Assembly (NCBI RefSeq): GCF_963378095.1
Contig: NZ_OY726397.1
Span: forward strand, 186,001 to 250,000
DNA length: 64,000 nt
Direction of reading: 5' to 3'
Origin: Mycolicibacterium sp. MU0053
Lineage (GTDB): Bacteria; Actinomycetota; Actinomycetes; Mycobacteriales; Mycobacteriaceae
The notes under the pieces are model-generated. The model saw nothing but the letters and a program-made list of their open reading frames with translations. It was not told the DNA's origin and did not search any database. The translations under genes and the position numbers were made by a program. Shown here piece by piece: positions 28,367 to 35,724 of this stretch. Position 1 is the first letter of the stretch; every line of letters begins with the position of its first letter.

Positions 28367-28960
28367 GTGAGTGCCCCCGAGAGTGCCAAAGACAGCGCCT
28401 GGCCCGCGATCTTGACGTGGCGGGGCCACAATCTGCCGCGAATGGAATCGGTGCGGGTTCAACTGTCCGGGAACCGCATCAAGGCCTACGGCCGGATCGT
28501 GTCGGCCGCGACGCCGTCGACCCCGGCCTTCGGCGCCTCCTACGACCTGGTGACCGACGAGTCGGGGGCCACCAAGCGCCTGTCGATGACGGTGACGTTG
28601 GCCGAGCGTGAGCGCCAGCTGTCTATCGCGCGCGACGAGGAGAACATGTGGCTGGTGCAGGATCACACCGGCCAGACATCGCGGGCGGCGTTCGACGGCG
28701 CCCTCGATGTGGACGTGGTGTTCAGCCCGTTCTTCAACTCGCTGCCGATCCGCCGCACCGGGTTGCACCGGCGCAAGGACTCGGTGACGTTGCCGGTGGT
28801 CTACGTGTGGTTGCCGGAGCTCACCGTCGAACCCGTCACCATCGGGTATGCCAGCGCCGCCAGCGGTATCAAGCTGCAGTCGCCGGTGAGTCAGACCACG
28901 ATCACCGTCGACGACGAGGGTTTCCCTATCGACTATCCGGGCCTGGCAGCGCGGATCTGA
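28367..28960 (+). CDS. Putative glycolipid-binding domain protein, Rv3755c-like (197 aa)
   Basis: A single-domain protein matching the putative glycolipid-binding family (formerly DUF1089) by its pattern: [18 protein letters not shown] at the N-terminus, [18 protein letters not shown] in the middle, [17 protein letters not shown], and a final strand-rich part. There is no signal peptide or membrane segment. The GTG at 28367 is four bases after the proZ stop, so it is probably transcribed with the transporter. Its 3' end overlaps the convergent tyrA gene by 35 bases. Biochemical function is not known to me. Confidence 0.8.
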   Translation: MSAPESAKDSAWPAILTWRGHNLPRMESVRVQLSGNRIKAYGRIVSAATPSTPAFGASYDLVTDESGATKRLSMTVTLAERERQLSIARDEENMWLVQDHTGQTSRAAFDGALDVDVVFSPFFNSLPIRRTGLHRRKDSVTLPVVYVWLPELTVEPVTIGYASAASGIKLQSPVSQTTITVDDEGFPIDYPGLAARI

Positions 28961-29882
28961 TCACCCAGCCGGCGCGGCCGGCGGCGGCGAGTTGGTCTCG
29001 CCAGTTCTGCTCGCCGACCGCGATGCCGACGATGTTCGGGCGGGTGAAGCTGTCGTAGCTGACCCGCGCGGCGTGGCCGGCTTCCACCAGTTCTCCGACG
29101 GAGTCGTGTTCGGCCAGCGTGCGCCGCGCCGCGGTGAGCAACTCGATGGTCTGGTCCAGCAGCGGAATCAGCTCGGTGCTGTTGGCCTCACACATGGCGC
29201 GGACCAGATCCGGTGCCGTGGCCGCGACCCGGGTGCCGTCGCGGAACGAGCCCGCGGCCAACGCGAAGGCCAGCGGCACCCGGGACGCGGTGATGGCCAG
29301 CGCCTCGGCGGCCAAATGGGGCAGATGTGAGATGGCCGCGGCCGCGGCGTCGTGTTCGTCGGAACGCGCCGGCACCACGAACGATCCGCAGTCCAGCGCC
29401 AATCCCAGCACCTCGGTCCACGCCTGCGGGTCGACGTGGTCGTCGACCGTGACCACCCACGGCGTGTCCACGAACAGTTGGGCGTCGCCCGCGGCCCAAC
29501 CGGAGTGCGCGGTGCCGGTCATGGGATGCCCGCCCACGTAGCGGGTCAGCAGGCCGGCGTCCCGGACGGCGTCGAGGACCGCGGATTTGACGCTGATGAC
29601 GTCGGTCAGCGCATTGTCGGGGGCGGCCGCGGCGACGTGCGTCAGCATCGTGGGCAGCGCCGGCATCGGAACCGCGACGACGATCAGGGCGCCGGTCTCG
29701 GCCGCGCGCAACAACGTGGCGTCGAGGTCGTCGGAGGCGTCGAAGCCGTCGGCCTGCGCGCCCTGGACGCCCTCGATCGAACGGTTGTAGCCGAACGCCG
29801 GACGGCCCGCGTTGGTCGCCGCGCGCAGCACCGAACCCCCGATGAGGCCGAGGCCGAGCACGCACACCGGTGTCGCTGTCAC
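28926..29882 (-). CDS. tyrA: Prephenate dehydrogenase
   Basis: TyrA-type oxidoreductase (318 aa) of tyrosine synthesis, converting prephenate to 4-hydroxyphenylpyruvate. The N-terminal Rossmann motif GLGLIGGSV is at about residues 10-18, DVISVKSAV and the catalytic-site [13 protein letters not shown] follow around residues 115-130, and a helical C-terminal domain has [13 protein letters not shown] and FRDGTRVA. There is no ACT domain. The GTG start at 29882 is immediately in front of the Rossmann strand. It overlaps the glycolipid-binding-fold gene tail to tail. It matches the position of Rv3754 as remembered. Confidence 0.92.
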   Translation of the reverse strand: MTATPVCVLGLGLIGGSVLRAATNAGRPAFGYNRSIEGVQGAQADGFDASDDLDATLLRAAETGALIVVAVPMPALPTMLTHVAAAAPDNALTDVISVKSAVLDAVRDAGLLTRYVGGHPMTGTAHSGWAAGDAQLFVDTPWVVTVDDHVDPQAWTEVLGLALDCGSFVVPARSDEHDAAAAAISHLPHLAAEALAITASRVPLAFALAAGSFRDGTRVAATAPDLVRAMCEANSTELIPLLDQTIELLTAARRTLAEHDSVGELVEAGHAARVSYDSFTRPNIVGIAVGEQNWRDQLAAAGRAGWVIRSALPGPDSR

Positions 29883-29961
29883 GTAGTCCAGATTGGCATA
29901 CCGCGGGGCCCGGCACCGACTGCCTGGTCAACCGGTACGTCTGGGACTACCGTTAGCCCGC

Positions 29962-30486
29962 ATGGGACCCCAGCGGTCGAAGCAGGACGTATCCACCGAG
30001 GCCGCCACCCCCGACGGGTTCGGGGTGGCGGTGGTCTACGAGGACGGTAAATGGCGATGCACGGCGCTGCGGTCGAAGGCCTGGATCAGCCTGACCGCGG
30101 CCGAGACCGCGCTGCGTGAGCTGCGCGCCGCCGGGGCGGTGTTCGGGCTGCTCGACATCGACGACGAGTTCTTCATCATCGTGCGGCCCGCCCCCGGTGG
30201 GACCCGGCTGCTGTTGTCGGATGCGACGGCGGCACTCGACTACGACATCGCCGGCGAGGCGCTGGACACCCTGGATGCCGATATCGACGACGACGACCTC
30301 GAGGACTGCGACCCGTTCGGCGCCGGGGACCTGGGGGTGCTGTCGGATCTCGGGCTGCACGACGACGTGCTGGGCGCGATCCTGGCCGAGACCGACATGT
30401 ACGCCGACGAGCAGCTGACCAGCATCGCGCGCGAGATGGGTTTCGCCGACGAGCTGTCGGCGGTGCTGGACCAACTCGATCGGTGA
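29962..30486 (+). CDS. tRNA adenosine deaminase-associated protein, Rv3753c-like (174 aa)
   Basis: An actinobacterial family protein found next to tadA. A short N-terminal region (GFGVAVVYEDGKWRC) is followed by a mixed alpha/beta part and a strongly acidic stretch around residues 110-120 (DADIDDDDLEDCDP). No catalytic motif is visible. The ATG at 29962 is preferred over an upstream in-frame ATG at 29893 because the extra part is basic and not family-like. Its stop overlaps the tadA start, so it is very likely co-expressed with TadA; its job is not established. Confidence 0.85.
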   Translation: MGPQRSKQDVSTEAATPDGFGVAVVYEDGKWRCTALRSKAWISLTAAETALRELRAAGAVFGLLDIDDEFFIIVRPAPGGTRLLLSDATAALDYDIAGEALDTLDADIDDDDLEDCDPFGAGDLGVLSDLGLHDDVLGAILAETDMYADEQLTSIAREMGFADELSAVLDQLDR

Positions 30487-30944
30487 GTGCGCTCTCCGAC
30501 GACGAGACGCTGATCCGGTCGGCGCTGGCCGCGGCCCGGGAGGCGGGCCCGCGCGACGTGCCGATCGGTGCCGTCGTGTTCTCGGCGTCCGGTGTGGAGC
30601 TGGCCCGCGCCGCCAACGCCCGCGAGGCGCTCGGTGATCCGACGGCCCACGCCGAGATCCTGGCGCTGCGCGCGGCCGCCGGCGTCCTCGGCGATGGCTG
30701 GCGGTTGGAGGGCGCGACCCTGGCGGTGACGGTGGAGCCGTGCACGATGTGCGCCGGCGCCCTGGTGATGGCGCGGGTCGCCCGGGTGGTGTTCGGCGCG
30801 TGGGAACCCAAGACCGGCGCGGTGGGCTCGCTGTGGGATGTGGTGCGCGATCGCCGGTTGACGCACCGCCCGCAGGTCCGCGGCGGGGTGCTGGCCGCCG
30901 AATGCGCGGCCCCCCTCGAGGACTTCTTCGCCCGCCAGCGCTGA
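30483..30944 (+). CDS. tadA: tRNA-specific adenosine deaminase TadA
   Basis: A zinc deaminase of 153 aa that converts A34 to inosine in the wobble position of tRNA-Arg(ACG). The catalytic HAE motif is in DPTAHAEILAL, and the zinc-binding PCTMC is in VEPCTMCAGALVMARV. The C-terminal helix (FFARQR) is typical. The GTG start at 30483 overlaps the upstream stop (GTGA). It lies 167 bases before tRNA-Ser(CGA). Confidence 0.93.
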   Translation: MSALSDDETLIRSALAAAREAGPRDVPIGAVVFSASGVELARAANAREALGDPTAHAEILALRAAAGVLGDGWRLEGATLAVTVEPCTMCAGALVMARVARVVFGAWEPKTGAVGSLWDVVRDRRLTHRPQVRGGVLAAECAAPLEDFFARQR

Positions 30945-30992
30945 GCCCCCACACCGCCAGCGCTGCCCCCCATACCGCGAGCCCCCATACCG

Positions 30993-31045
30993 CGAGCGTG
31001 CGTGTTCCCGGCCGACACGCCGGACTTTTTTCGTAGTCTGCGCAC
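30993..31045. repeat. Dispersed intergenic element, copy 1 (downstream of tadA)
   Basis: CGAGCGTGCG is followed a few bases later by CCGACACGCCG and then CTGCGCAC, resembling the element at 45880-45937. The inner GCGTGT/ACACGC stem followed by CTTTTTT may act as terminator for tadA. Just upstream, CCCCATACCGCGAG is repeated twice. Confidence 0.55.
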
Positions 31046-31111
31046 CCCCGTCATACACCGCTGCGCTCCCGCAATTAGGGCCTGCGGACCCCGACCGGTA
31101 AAGTGCCTCCC

Positions 31112-31202
31112 GGTGGCGTGTCCGAGCGGCCTAAGGAGCACGCCTCGAAAGCGTGTGTGGAGTAACCCTCCACCGTGGGTTCAAATCCCACCGCCACCGC
31201 CA
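31112..31202 (+). tRNA. tRNA-Ser(CGA)
   Basis: The acceptor stem GGTGGCG pairs with CGCCACC, followed by G and an encoded CCA. The anticodon stem CACGC/GCGTG encloses loop CTCGAAA with anticodon CGA, which reads UCG. A long variable arm typical of class II tRNA-Ser is present, and the T-arm GTGGG-TTCAAAT-CCCAC is intact. Confidence 0.95.
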
Positions 31203-31213
31203 TAGCACTCCAA

Positions 31214-31256
31214 GCGCCCAGCATTTCGGTTAGCCCCGACGCGCTGGGCGTTTTTT
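31214..31256 (+). terminator. Rho-independent terminator after tRNA-Ser(CGA)
   Basis: An 8-bp stem, CGCCCAGC paired with GCTGGGCG, is followed directly by TTTTTT, 12 bases after the tRNA end. Confidence 0.85.
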
Positions 31257-31428
31257 CGTCGGCACGACACGCCACAGCGTCTGCGAACGACAACGCCGCG
31301 GTTGACAGCGCTCACTGCCGCGTTTGACCTAAGGCTGAGCTGAGCGCCTCGAAGAAGTACTCGATTTCAAGGGCAATGTCGCGGAACCTCGATTAAGCCA
31401 GGCCGGTGGTGGCCCGCCACGCGCGGAC

Positions 31429-32775
31429 TCAGCTCTCCGCCGCCTTGATGCGATCAGTGAGGTCGACTGGCGCAGTCCACACAAACTCGCGCCCGATCTT
31501 GTCTCGCTCCAAGAGCATTCGGTCCTGCAATTCATAGAGATCGTTCCTCGCAGCCTGCTCCGAAACCCCGTGGCTCTTCGCGTGTGACTTGACGGTGTAG
31601 TACTCACCTGGGTGCTTGATCGCGAACTCCAGAAGCGAAACCTGTCGATAGTTGAAATTTCCGGCCGTGGGCGACAGGAGCTTTCGGGTGCTCTGGAGCT
31701 CTTCCGACTTGCGTGCCAAGTACTTGTCGAGATCGTTGAGTGCGCGCTGGATGACCTTGAGTTGGTAGATCAAGAAGTAGGTCATGTCGCCACGGTCCTG
31801 CTCAGTGAAAATGAACGATCGTGTGTACTTCGCGGGCGCCTGCTTCAAGATCCGCGAGATCGTCAAGAACTCAGAAAGCCAGTACCCTTGTTTCAGCATG
31901 CTCCAGTAGAAAAGCGCGCGTGCAGTGCGGCCATTGCCATCTTCGAAATAGTGGTCATATCCCACCATGAAATGGATTGCCAACGCGCGGACCACCGGCG
32001 GAACGTACACACCCTGACCGTCTTTCCCATTTGCGAAGTCGCATAGTTCTTGAAGTCGAGCGGGCAACTCCCCGACGGGCGGCGGTGTATGCAACACGTT
32101 GCCTTCGCCGTCGAAAACCTTCACCCTGTCATCGGGATCCGGGTTCGTCTGGATCTTCCCGGCGCTTTCGGGGGCGTCCAAGGTGTTGTAGGTGACAATC
32201 TCGTGCAGTTGGCAGATCGCGCCTGGCGTGAAGTCGACATTCCGGTTGGCGCTGACATGCTGCATCGCGAGGTAGTTGTTCATGATCATCTGCTCGCTGC
32301 GGGTAGTCGGCTTCCGGTCGTGGCGGATCATTTCCTTTGCCCGCTTGCGACTTGTGGACGCTCCTTCGAGTTGGCTGCTGGTGATCGCTTCCTCGATGAG
32401 TGAATTGATGACGTAACGGTCCTTGGTAGCCGCGTTAGTGACCTGCTCAGGAACGGCAATCTGTCCACTGGCTCGTTGCGTGACCTCATCAAGCAGTCGC
32501 AGTACCTCGTCTGGCAGGGCATAGCTGAAATTGCCCTCACTATCCAACATCCTGAGCGGAAGAGCACGCTTGATGCTGTTGCGTGCCATTCTCGTGGCCA
32601 GCCACCACTCCTCAGTCGTAACTCCCTCTGGAGGCTTGCGGTAGCGGAGTTCGTCCCAGGGAAGATACGGGTCCGTCGAGACATTGACCTCCTCGAACAT
32701 GACCTTCATTAGTCGGTGTCCGCCCACGACTCTGAGAATGCTCTCGTCGGTGGGTGGCGGCATCGGCTTCTTCAT
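31429..32775 (-). CDS. Fic-domain AMP/NMP-transferase with N-terminal inhibitory helix and C-terminal winged helix (448 aa)
   Basis: The Fic core motif reads HYFEDGNGRTAR at about residues 275-286, a match to HxFx(D/E)GNGRxxR, so the catalytic His and nucleotide-binding residues are present. Upstream, SSQLEGAS fits the (S/T)xxxE(G/N) self-inhibition motif, making this a class II Fic protein that would be auto-inhibited until its Glu is displaced. The C-terminal part (SLLEFAIKHPGEYYTVKSHAKSHGVSEQAARNDL) resembles a winged helix. Fic enzymes transfer AMP or similar groups to protein hydroxyls. The ATG at 32775 is chosen for its strong AGGGGAGGT site. GC content and codon use are lower than in the neighbours, and it sits next to a tRNA, so it was probably acquired. 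The target is unknown. Confidence 0.9.
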   Translation of the reverse strand: MKKPMPPPTDESILRVVGGHRLMKVMFEEVNVSTDPYLPWDELRYRKPPEGVTTEEWWLATRMARNSIKRALPLRMLDSEGNFSYALPDEVLRLLDEVTQRASGQIAVPEQVTNAATKDRYVINSLIEEAITSSQLEGASTSRKRAKEMIRHDRKPTTRSEQMIMNNYLAMQHVSANRNVDFTPGAICQLHEIVTYNTLDAPESAGKIQTNPDPDDRVKVFDGEGNVLHTPPPVGELPARLQELCDFANGKDGQGVYVPPVVRALAIHFMVGYDHYFEDGNGRTARALFYWSMLKQGYWLSEFLTISRILKQAPAKYTRSFIFTEQDRGDMTYFLIYQLKVIQRALNDLDKYLARKSEELQSTRKLLSPTAGNFNYRQVSLLEFAIKHPGEYYTVKSHAKSHGVSEQAARNDLYELQDRMLLERDKIGREFVWTAPVDLTDRIKAAES

Positions 32776-32802
32776 AGCGGACCTCCCCTGGCGGTCTGAG
32801 CA

Positions 32803-32831
32803 AAAGTACACATAAAGTCAAATAAAATCAA
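32803..32831 (-). promoter_or_regulatory. Probable promoter of the Fic gene
   Basis: On the minus strand TTGATT (32831-32826) and TACTTT (32808-32803) are spaced by 17 bases, with the ATG about 28 bases downstream. The surrounding sequence is AT-rich. Confidence 0.5.
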
Positions 32832-32842
32832 AGCTTGACTTT
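32814..32842. promoter_or_regulatory. Perfect 8-bp inverted repeat overlapping the Fic promoter
   Basis: AAAGTCAA (32814-32821) and TTGACTTT (32835-32842) are exact inverted copies separated by 13 bases. The site covers the promoter spacer and -35 region, which is suitable for repression. The winged helix of the Fic protein itself is a candidate binder. Confidence 0.55.
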
Positions 32843-33219
32843 CCTGCCACCTCGAGTTGGGTGTCGCTCAACTTAGCGCGGGCATCGGAGCGGCATCAGT
32901 GCAGCTACGGTTGCGGCAACCCCAGTCTAACTTCAAAGTTTGGAGTAATTTGACGATACGTTGACGTTTGAGGATGCACCACAAGATCGAAATGAAGCAT
33001 GCGCTAGCTAACCTGGACCTCAGGTTGGAAGCACCCCGTGAGGAGTGGCCATCGAGGGATCTGTCGATGACGGGCTGGGTTAGATGGGACCACAGCCCCT
33101 GCGAGACACCCCCGACCAACATCGCGTAGCCGATTACGCGTGGCCTGCCCGCGCGCGCGGACCAGCATCGGTGCTGCGCTGATCGGCGCAGCACGGACTA
33201 TCACCAACAGGAGCGCGCG

Positions 33220-33589
33220 ATGTCTCAACTCATCGAAGCAACCGGCAGGTCCTCGGATACCCAGTACGAGTCGGTGGGCGTGATCGCGCCGCCGACGGTC
33301 CAACCATCGCCGGAATCCGCGACCGAGTACGAGTCGCCGAACGGGCTGGAACTCAACAACCCGACGCCCGACGAGGAATCGTCCGGCGCAACGGCGCTGT
33401 CGGTGGGGGAGGATGCCGAGATCGAATTCGGGTCGCCCGCAAAATCCGGCCCCGGCTTCGGCGCCGCGGTCGAGGTGTTGCCGGACGCCATCCTCGGGAG
33501 CTATCCCGAACTCACGGATGTCGCTGGCACACACGGTCGCCGCCGACCTCCGGTCCGACGAGGGCGAGCAGACCCTCGTTGTCCGGTGA
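33220..33589 (+). pseudogene. Small hypothetical gene with apparent frameshift (about 122 codons)
   Basis: An AGGAG site precedes ATG 33220. For about 100 codons the frame has strong G/C third positions and gives an acidic, Ser/Pro/Glu-rich protein (MSQLIEATGRSSDTQYESVG and onward). At about 33519 the third-position bias leaves this frame and appears in the +1 frame, which reads SLAHTVAADLRSDEGEQTLV and stops at 33587-33589. Uncorrected, the first frame runs on to 33660 and overlaps the next gene. So either one base is inserted (real mutation or sequencing error) or the last part is read by a shift. No family was recognised. Confidence 0.5.
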
Positions 33590-33605
33590 GTGCGGGCGGC
33601 GCGAC

Positions 33606-33959
33606 CTACCAGATGACGGCGATACCGGCCGCGGTCAGCACCAAAGCGCCCACCGCGTAGAACATCCCGCGCGGCACGGCCTGCCCCGTGCGTTTCTGCC
33701 GGGCAGCGCCCATCCCGATCAGCCCGCCGATCACCACCAGCAGTACCAGCTTGATGCCGAGCTTCGGATAGTTCAGGTCGATGCCCGCGGGCCACGGCGC
33801 CGCCAGCGCCGCCCCGGTGAGCAGCGACACCAGCAATCCGTAGTCCATCACCCGGCTGACCCGGAATTGCTTGGAGACCAACTCGGTGACCCAGGCGCCG
33901 AAGAGCGTCGCGAAGCCGATCAGATGAACCAACACAACGACGTCGCGTAGTACTTGCAC
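33606..33959 (-). CDS. Small integral membrane protein (117 aa)
   Basis: Four hydrophobic segments are visible: an N-terminal one around LVHLIGFATLFGAWV, then GLLVSLLTGAALAA, LGIKLVLLVVIGGLIGMG and a C-terminal GMFYAVGALVLTAAGIAVI. The pattern resembles small mycobacterial membrane proteins often annotated only as hypothetical. The GTG start at 33959 is 65 bases from the divergent TetR start, and the palindrome at 33997-34014 lies between them, so it may be co-regulated. No function can be assigned. Confidence 0.75.
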   Translation of the reverse strand: MQVLRDVVVLVHLIGFATLFGAWVTELVSKQFRVSRVMDYGLLVSLLTGAALAAPWPAGIDLNYPKLGIKLVLLVVIGGLIGMGAARQKRTGQAVPRGMFYAVGALVLTAAGIAVIW

Positions 33960-33996
33960 GTGCCGATCTTAAACGGCCGCGCCACCCTTGCCCTGA

Positions 33997-34014
33997 TTAC
34001 GTTACGTACTGTAA
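33997..34014. promoter_or_regulatory. 18-bp palindromic operator candidate upstream of TetR
   Basis: TTACGTTACGTACTGTAA fits TTAC-NN-TACGTA-NN-GTAA, with 14 of 18 positions symmetric. It ends 10 bases before the GTG of the TetR gene and lies in the divergent gap. It probably binds the adjacent TetR protein. Confidence 0.65.
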
Positions 34015-34024
34015 AGATAATCGC

Positions 34025-34642
34025 GTGTCCGTCGACGAGGCCGCCGCGCGGGGCCGCCCCCGCGATCCCCGCACCGATCGTGACGTCATCGCCGCCACCC
34101 GTCGCCTGCTGGCCGACGACGGCTACGAACGGGTCAGCATCGAGGCGATCGCCAAGGCCGCCGGGGTCAGCCGGCCCACCATCTACCGCCGCTGGCCGTC
34201 CAAGGCGCATCTGGTCTTCGACGCCGCGTTCGCCGTGCCGACCGGTGCGGACCTGCCGACGCCGTCCGGGGACTTCGACGCCGACCTGCGCACCTTCGTC
34301 CGCGCGGCGCTGCACTTCTGGGGCGATCCCGTGGTCGAGGCCGCGGCCCTGGGCATCCTCGCCGAGCGGCATCGCGACCACGAGTTGCACATCCGCACCC
34401 AACAACTGCTCGACGAACGCACCCTCACCAAGTTCCGGGAACTCGTCCGCGCCGGCATCGAACAGGGCGTCGTCGACGCCGGCGTCGACACCGACACCTG
34501 CTATCACGTGCTCATCGGCACCACCTTCTACCACGCGCAGCTCGGGGCCACCGCGGACACCGATGAACTCGCAGAGCGCCTGTGCGCCCTGGTGATTCAG
34601 GGAATGCGTCCCACCACCAAACGAAAGAGGAACCAGCGATGA
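34025..34642 (+). CDS. TetR-family regulator (205 aa)
   Basis: N-terminal DNA-binding domain with RGRPRDPRTDRDVIAAT, then VSIEAIAKAAGVSRPTIYRRWPSKAHLVFD, a textbook TetR helix-turn-helix. The C-terminal part resembles the TetR_C domain with CYHVLIGTTFYHAQLG. The GTG at 34025 starts just after the palindrome. The stop overlaps the start of the DUF1214 gene (ATGA), so regulator, DUF1214 protein and sulfotransferase form one coupled unit that it probably controls. Confidence 0.88.
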   Translation: MSVDEAAARGRPRDPRTDRDVIAATRRLLADDGYERVSIEAIAKAAGVSRPTIYRRWPSKAHLVFDAAFAVPTGADLPTPSGDFDADLRTFVRAALHFWGDPVVEAAALGILAERHRDHELHIRTQQLLDERTLTKFRELVRAGIEQGVVDAGVDTDTCYHVLIGTTFYHAQLGATADTDELAERLCALVIQGMRPTTKRKRNQR

Positions 34643-35724
34643 CCGCAGCACCGGAGCTCTCGGCCGCCTTCAACGAACTGCTCGATGAGCTGCGCGCCTT
34701 CGAGCAGAAGCTGCTCACCGCCGAACCGGCGCTGAGCGAACCCGACCTGCTCGACGGCTATCGGCTGACGTTCAGCCTGCTGCGCGTCACGGTCGACGCC
34801 TACGTCTGGGGTGACCGCGACAACCCCGTCCTGGTCGACGTCATCGGTCCGTATCTGAAGTGGGGCGGCGACAATTCCGACGCCTATTACCAACTCGCGC
34901 CGCTGGATCCGGCCCGTACCTACCGCGTCACCGGCAACCGCGGCGATGCCGTCTACCTGTCGATGACGGTCTACGGCGGCCCCGGCGGGGGCCAGTACAG
35001 CAACCGCATTGTCGGCACCATGAACGACCGCAACTTGGAGTTCGACGCCGCGGGCAACTTCGAATTCCTACTCGGCCCCGAACCGCGGGGCGGCGCGTGG
35101 CTGCGTCTCGATGCCGACGCGGAGTTCGCGCTGACCCGCGACTACCTGACCGAACCCGGCGTGGGGCGTCGACCCGTTTGGAAGATCGAGGCGCTGGCGC
35201 CGCCGGCCCGTCGTCGCGACAGCGCCGAGGATCTCACCCGTCGGCTCCGGTCCGCCAAAACCTGGCTGCGCGAGCAGGTTTCGTTCGTGCCGAGCCGGAT
35301 CGGTCCGCCCAACGAGATCCACGAGCCGTTCCCGGTGCCCGAGCACGCTTACGGCTGGTCGGCCGCCGACGCCGCCTACGCGATGGGCGCCTACGAACTC
35401 GATCCCGGCCAGGCGCTGGTGGTGACGGGAACCTCGCCGGAGTGCGCGTTCTGGAACCTGTGCCTGTGGAATCCGTTCCTGCACACCTACGACTCGTCCT
35501 ACGAGCGCGTGACGATCAACGGTGCGCACATCAGCTACGAACCCGACGGCTCGTGGGAGATCGTGATCAGCGATCAGGATCCGGGGCACCCGAACTGGGT
35601 GTCCACCGCCGGGCGGACGACGGGACTGATCTGGCTGCGTTGGTTCCTGCCCGAGCAGACCCCCGCGCGCCCACAGTGCCGCGTCGTCGACGCGGACGAG
35701 CTGGCCGGCGGGAGCACGCGGTGA
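34639..35724 (+). CDS. DUF1214 domain-containing protein (361 aa)
   Basis: A soluble protein with a helical N-terminal part (to about residue 70) and two strand-rich regions. Marks include WGGDNSDAYYQLAPLDPARTY, VYGGPGGGQYSNRIVGTMN, and near the C-terminus AFWNLCLWNPFLHTYD and WLRWFLPEQ, a pattern I associate with DUF1214. The family is frequent in mycobacteria beside TetR and sulfotransferase or lipid genes; its activity is unknown. The ATG at 34639 has AGAGGA upstream and overlaps the TetR stop. The sulfotransferase start overlaps its stop. Confidence 0.82.
   Translation: MTAAPELSAAFNELLDELRAFEQKLLTAEPALSEPDLLDGYRLTFSLLRVTVDAYVWGDRDNPVLVDVIGPYLKWGGDNSDAYYQLAPLDPARTYRVTGNRGDAVYLSMTVYGGPGGGQYSNRIVGTMNDRNLEFDAAGNFEFLLGPEPRGGAWLRLDADAEFALTRDYLTEPGVGRRPVWKIEALAPPARRRDSAEDLTRRLRSAKTWLREQVSFVPSRIGPPNEIHEPFPVPEHAYGWSAADAAYAMGAYELDPGQALVVTGTSPECAFWNLCLWNPFLHTYDSSYERVTINGAHISYEPDGSWEIVISDQDPGHPNWVSTAGRTTGLIWLRWFLPEQTPARPQCRVVDADELAGGSTR

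Larger units (their letters stand above)
32776..33219. other. Low-GC intergenic region between the Fic gene and the small frameshifted gene
   Basis: It holds the Fic promoter/operator region at its left end and, at its right end, an AGGAG site for the gene starting at 33220. The middle (about 32850-33190) has no frame with mycobacterial codon bias; a 108-codon minus-strand frame there looks random. No repeat of the tRNA 3' end was found. Confidence 0.6.

Noticed and set aside
31112..33600. Attachment-site duplication of the tRNA-Ser 3' end
   Set aside because: No second copy of the tRNA end was found by eye downstream to 34 kb; only a computed search could exclude a short one.
33004..33795. 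263-codon minus-strand frame across the small gene and membrane protein
   Set aside because: No motif, Arg/Ala-rich, and it overlaps two better-supported frames.
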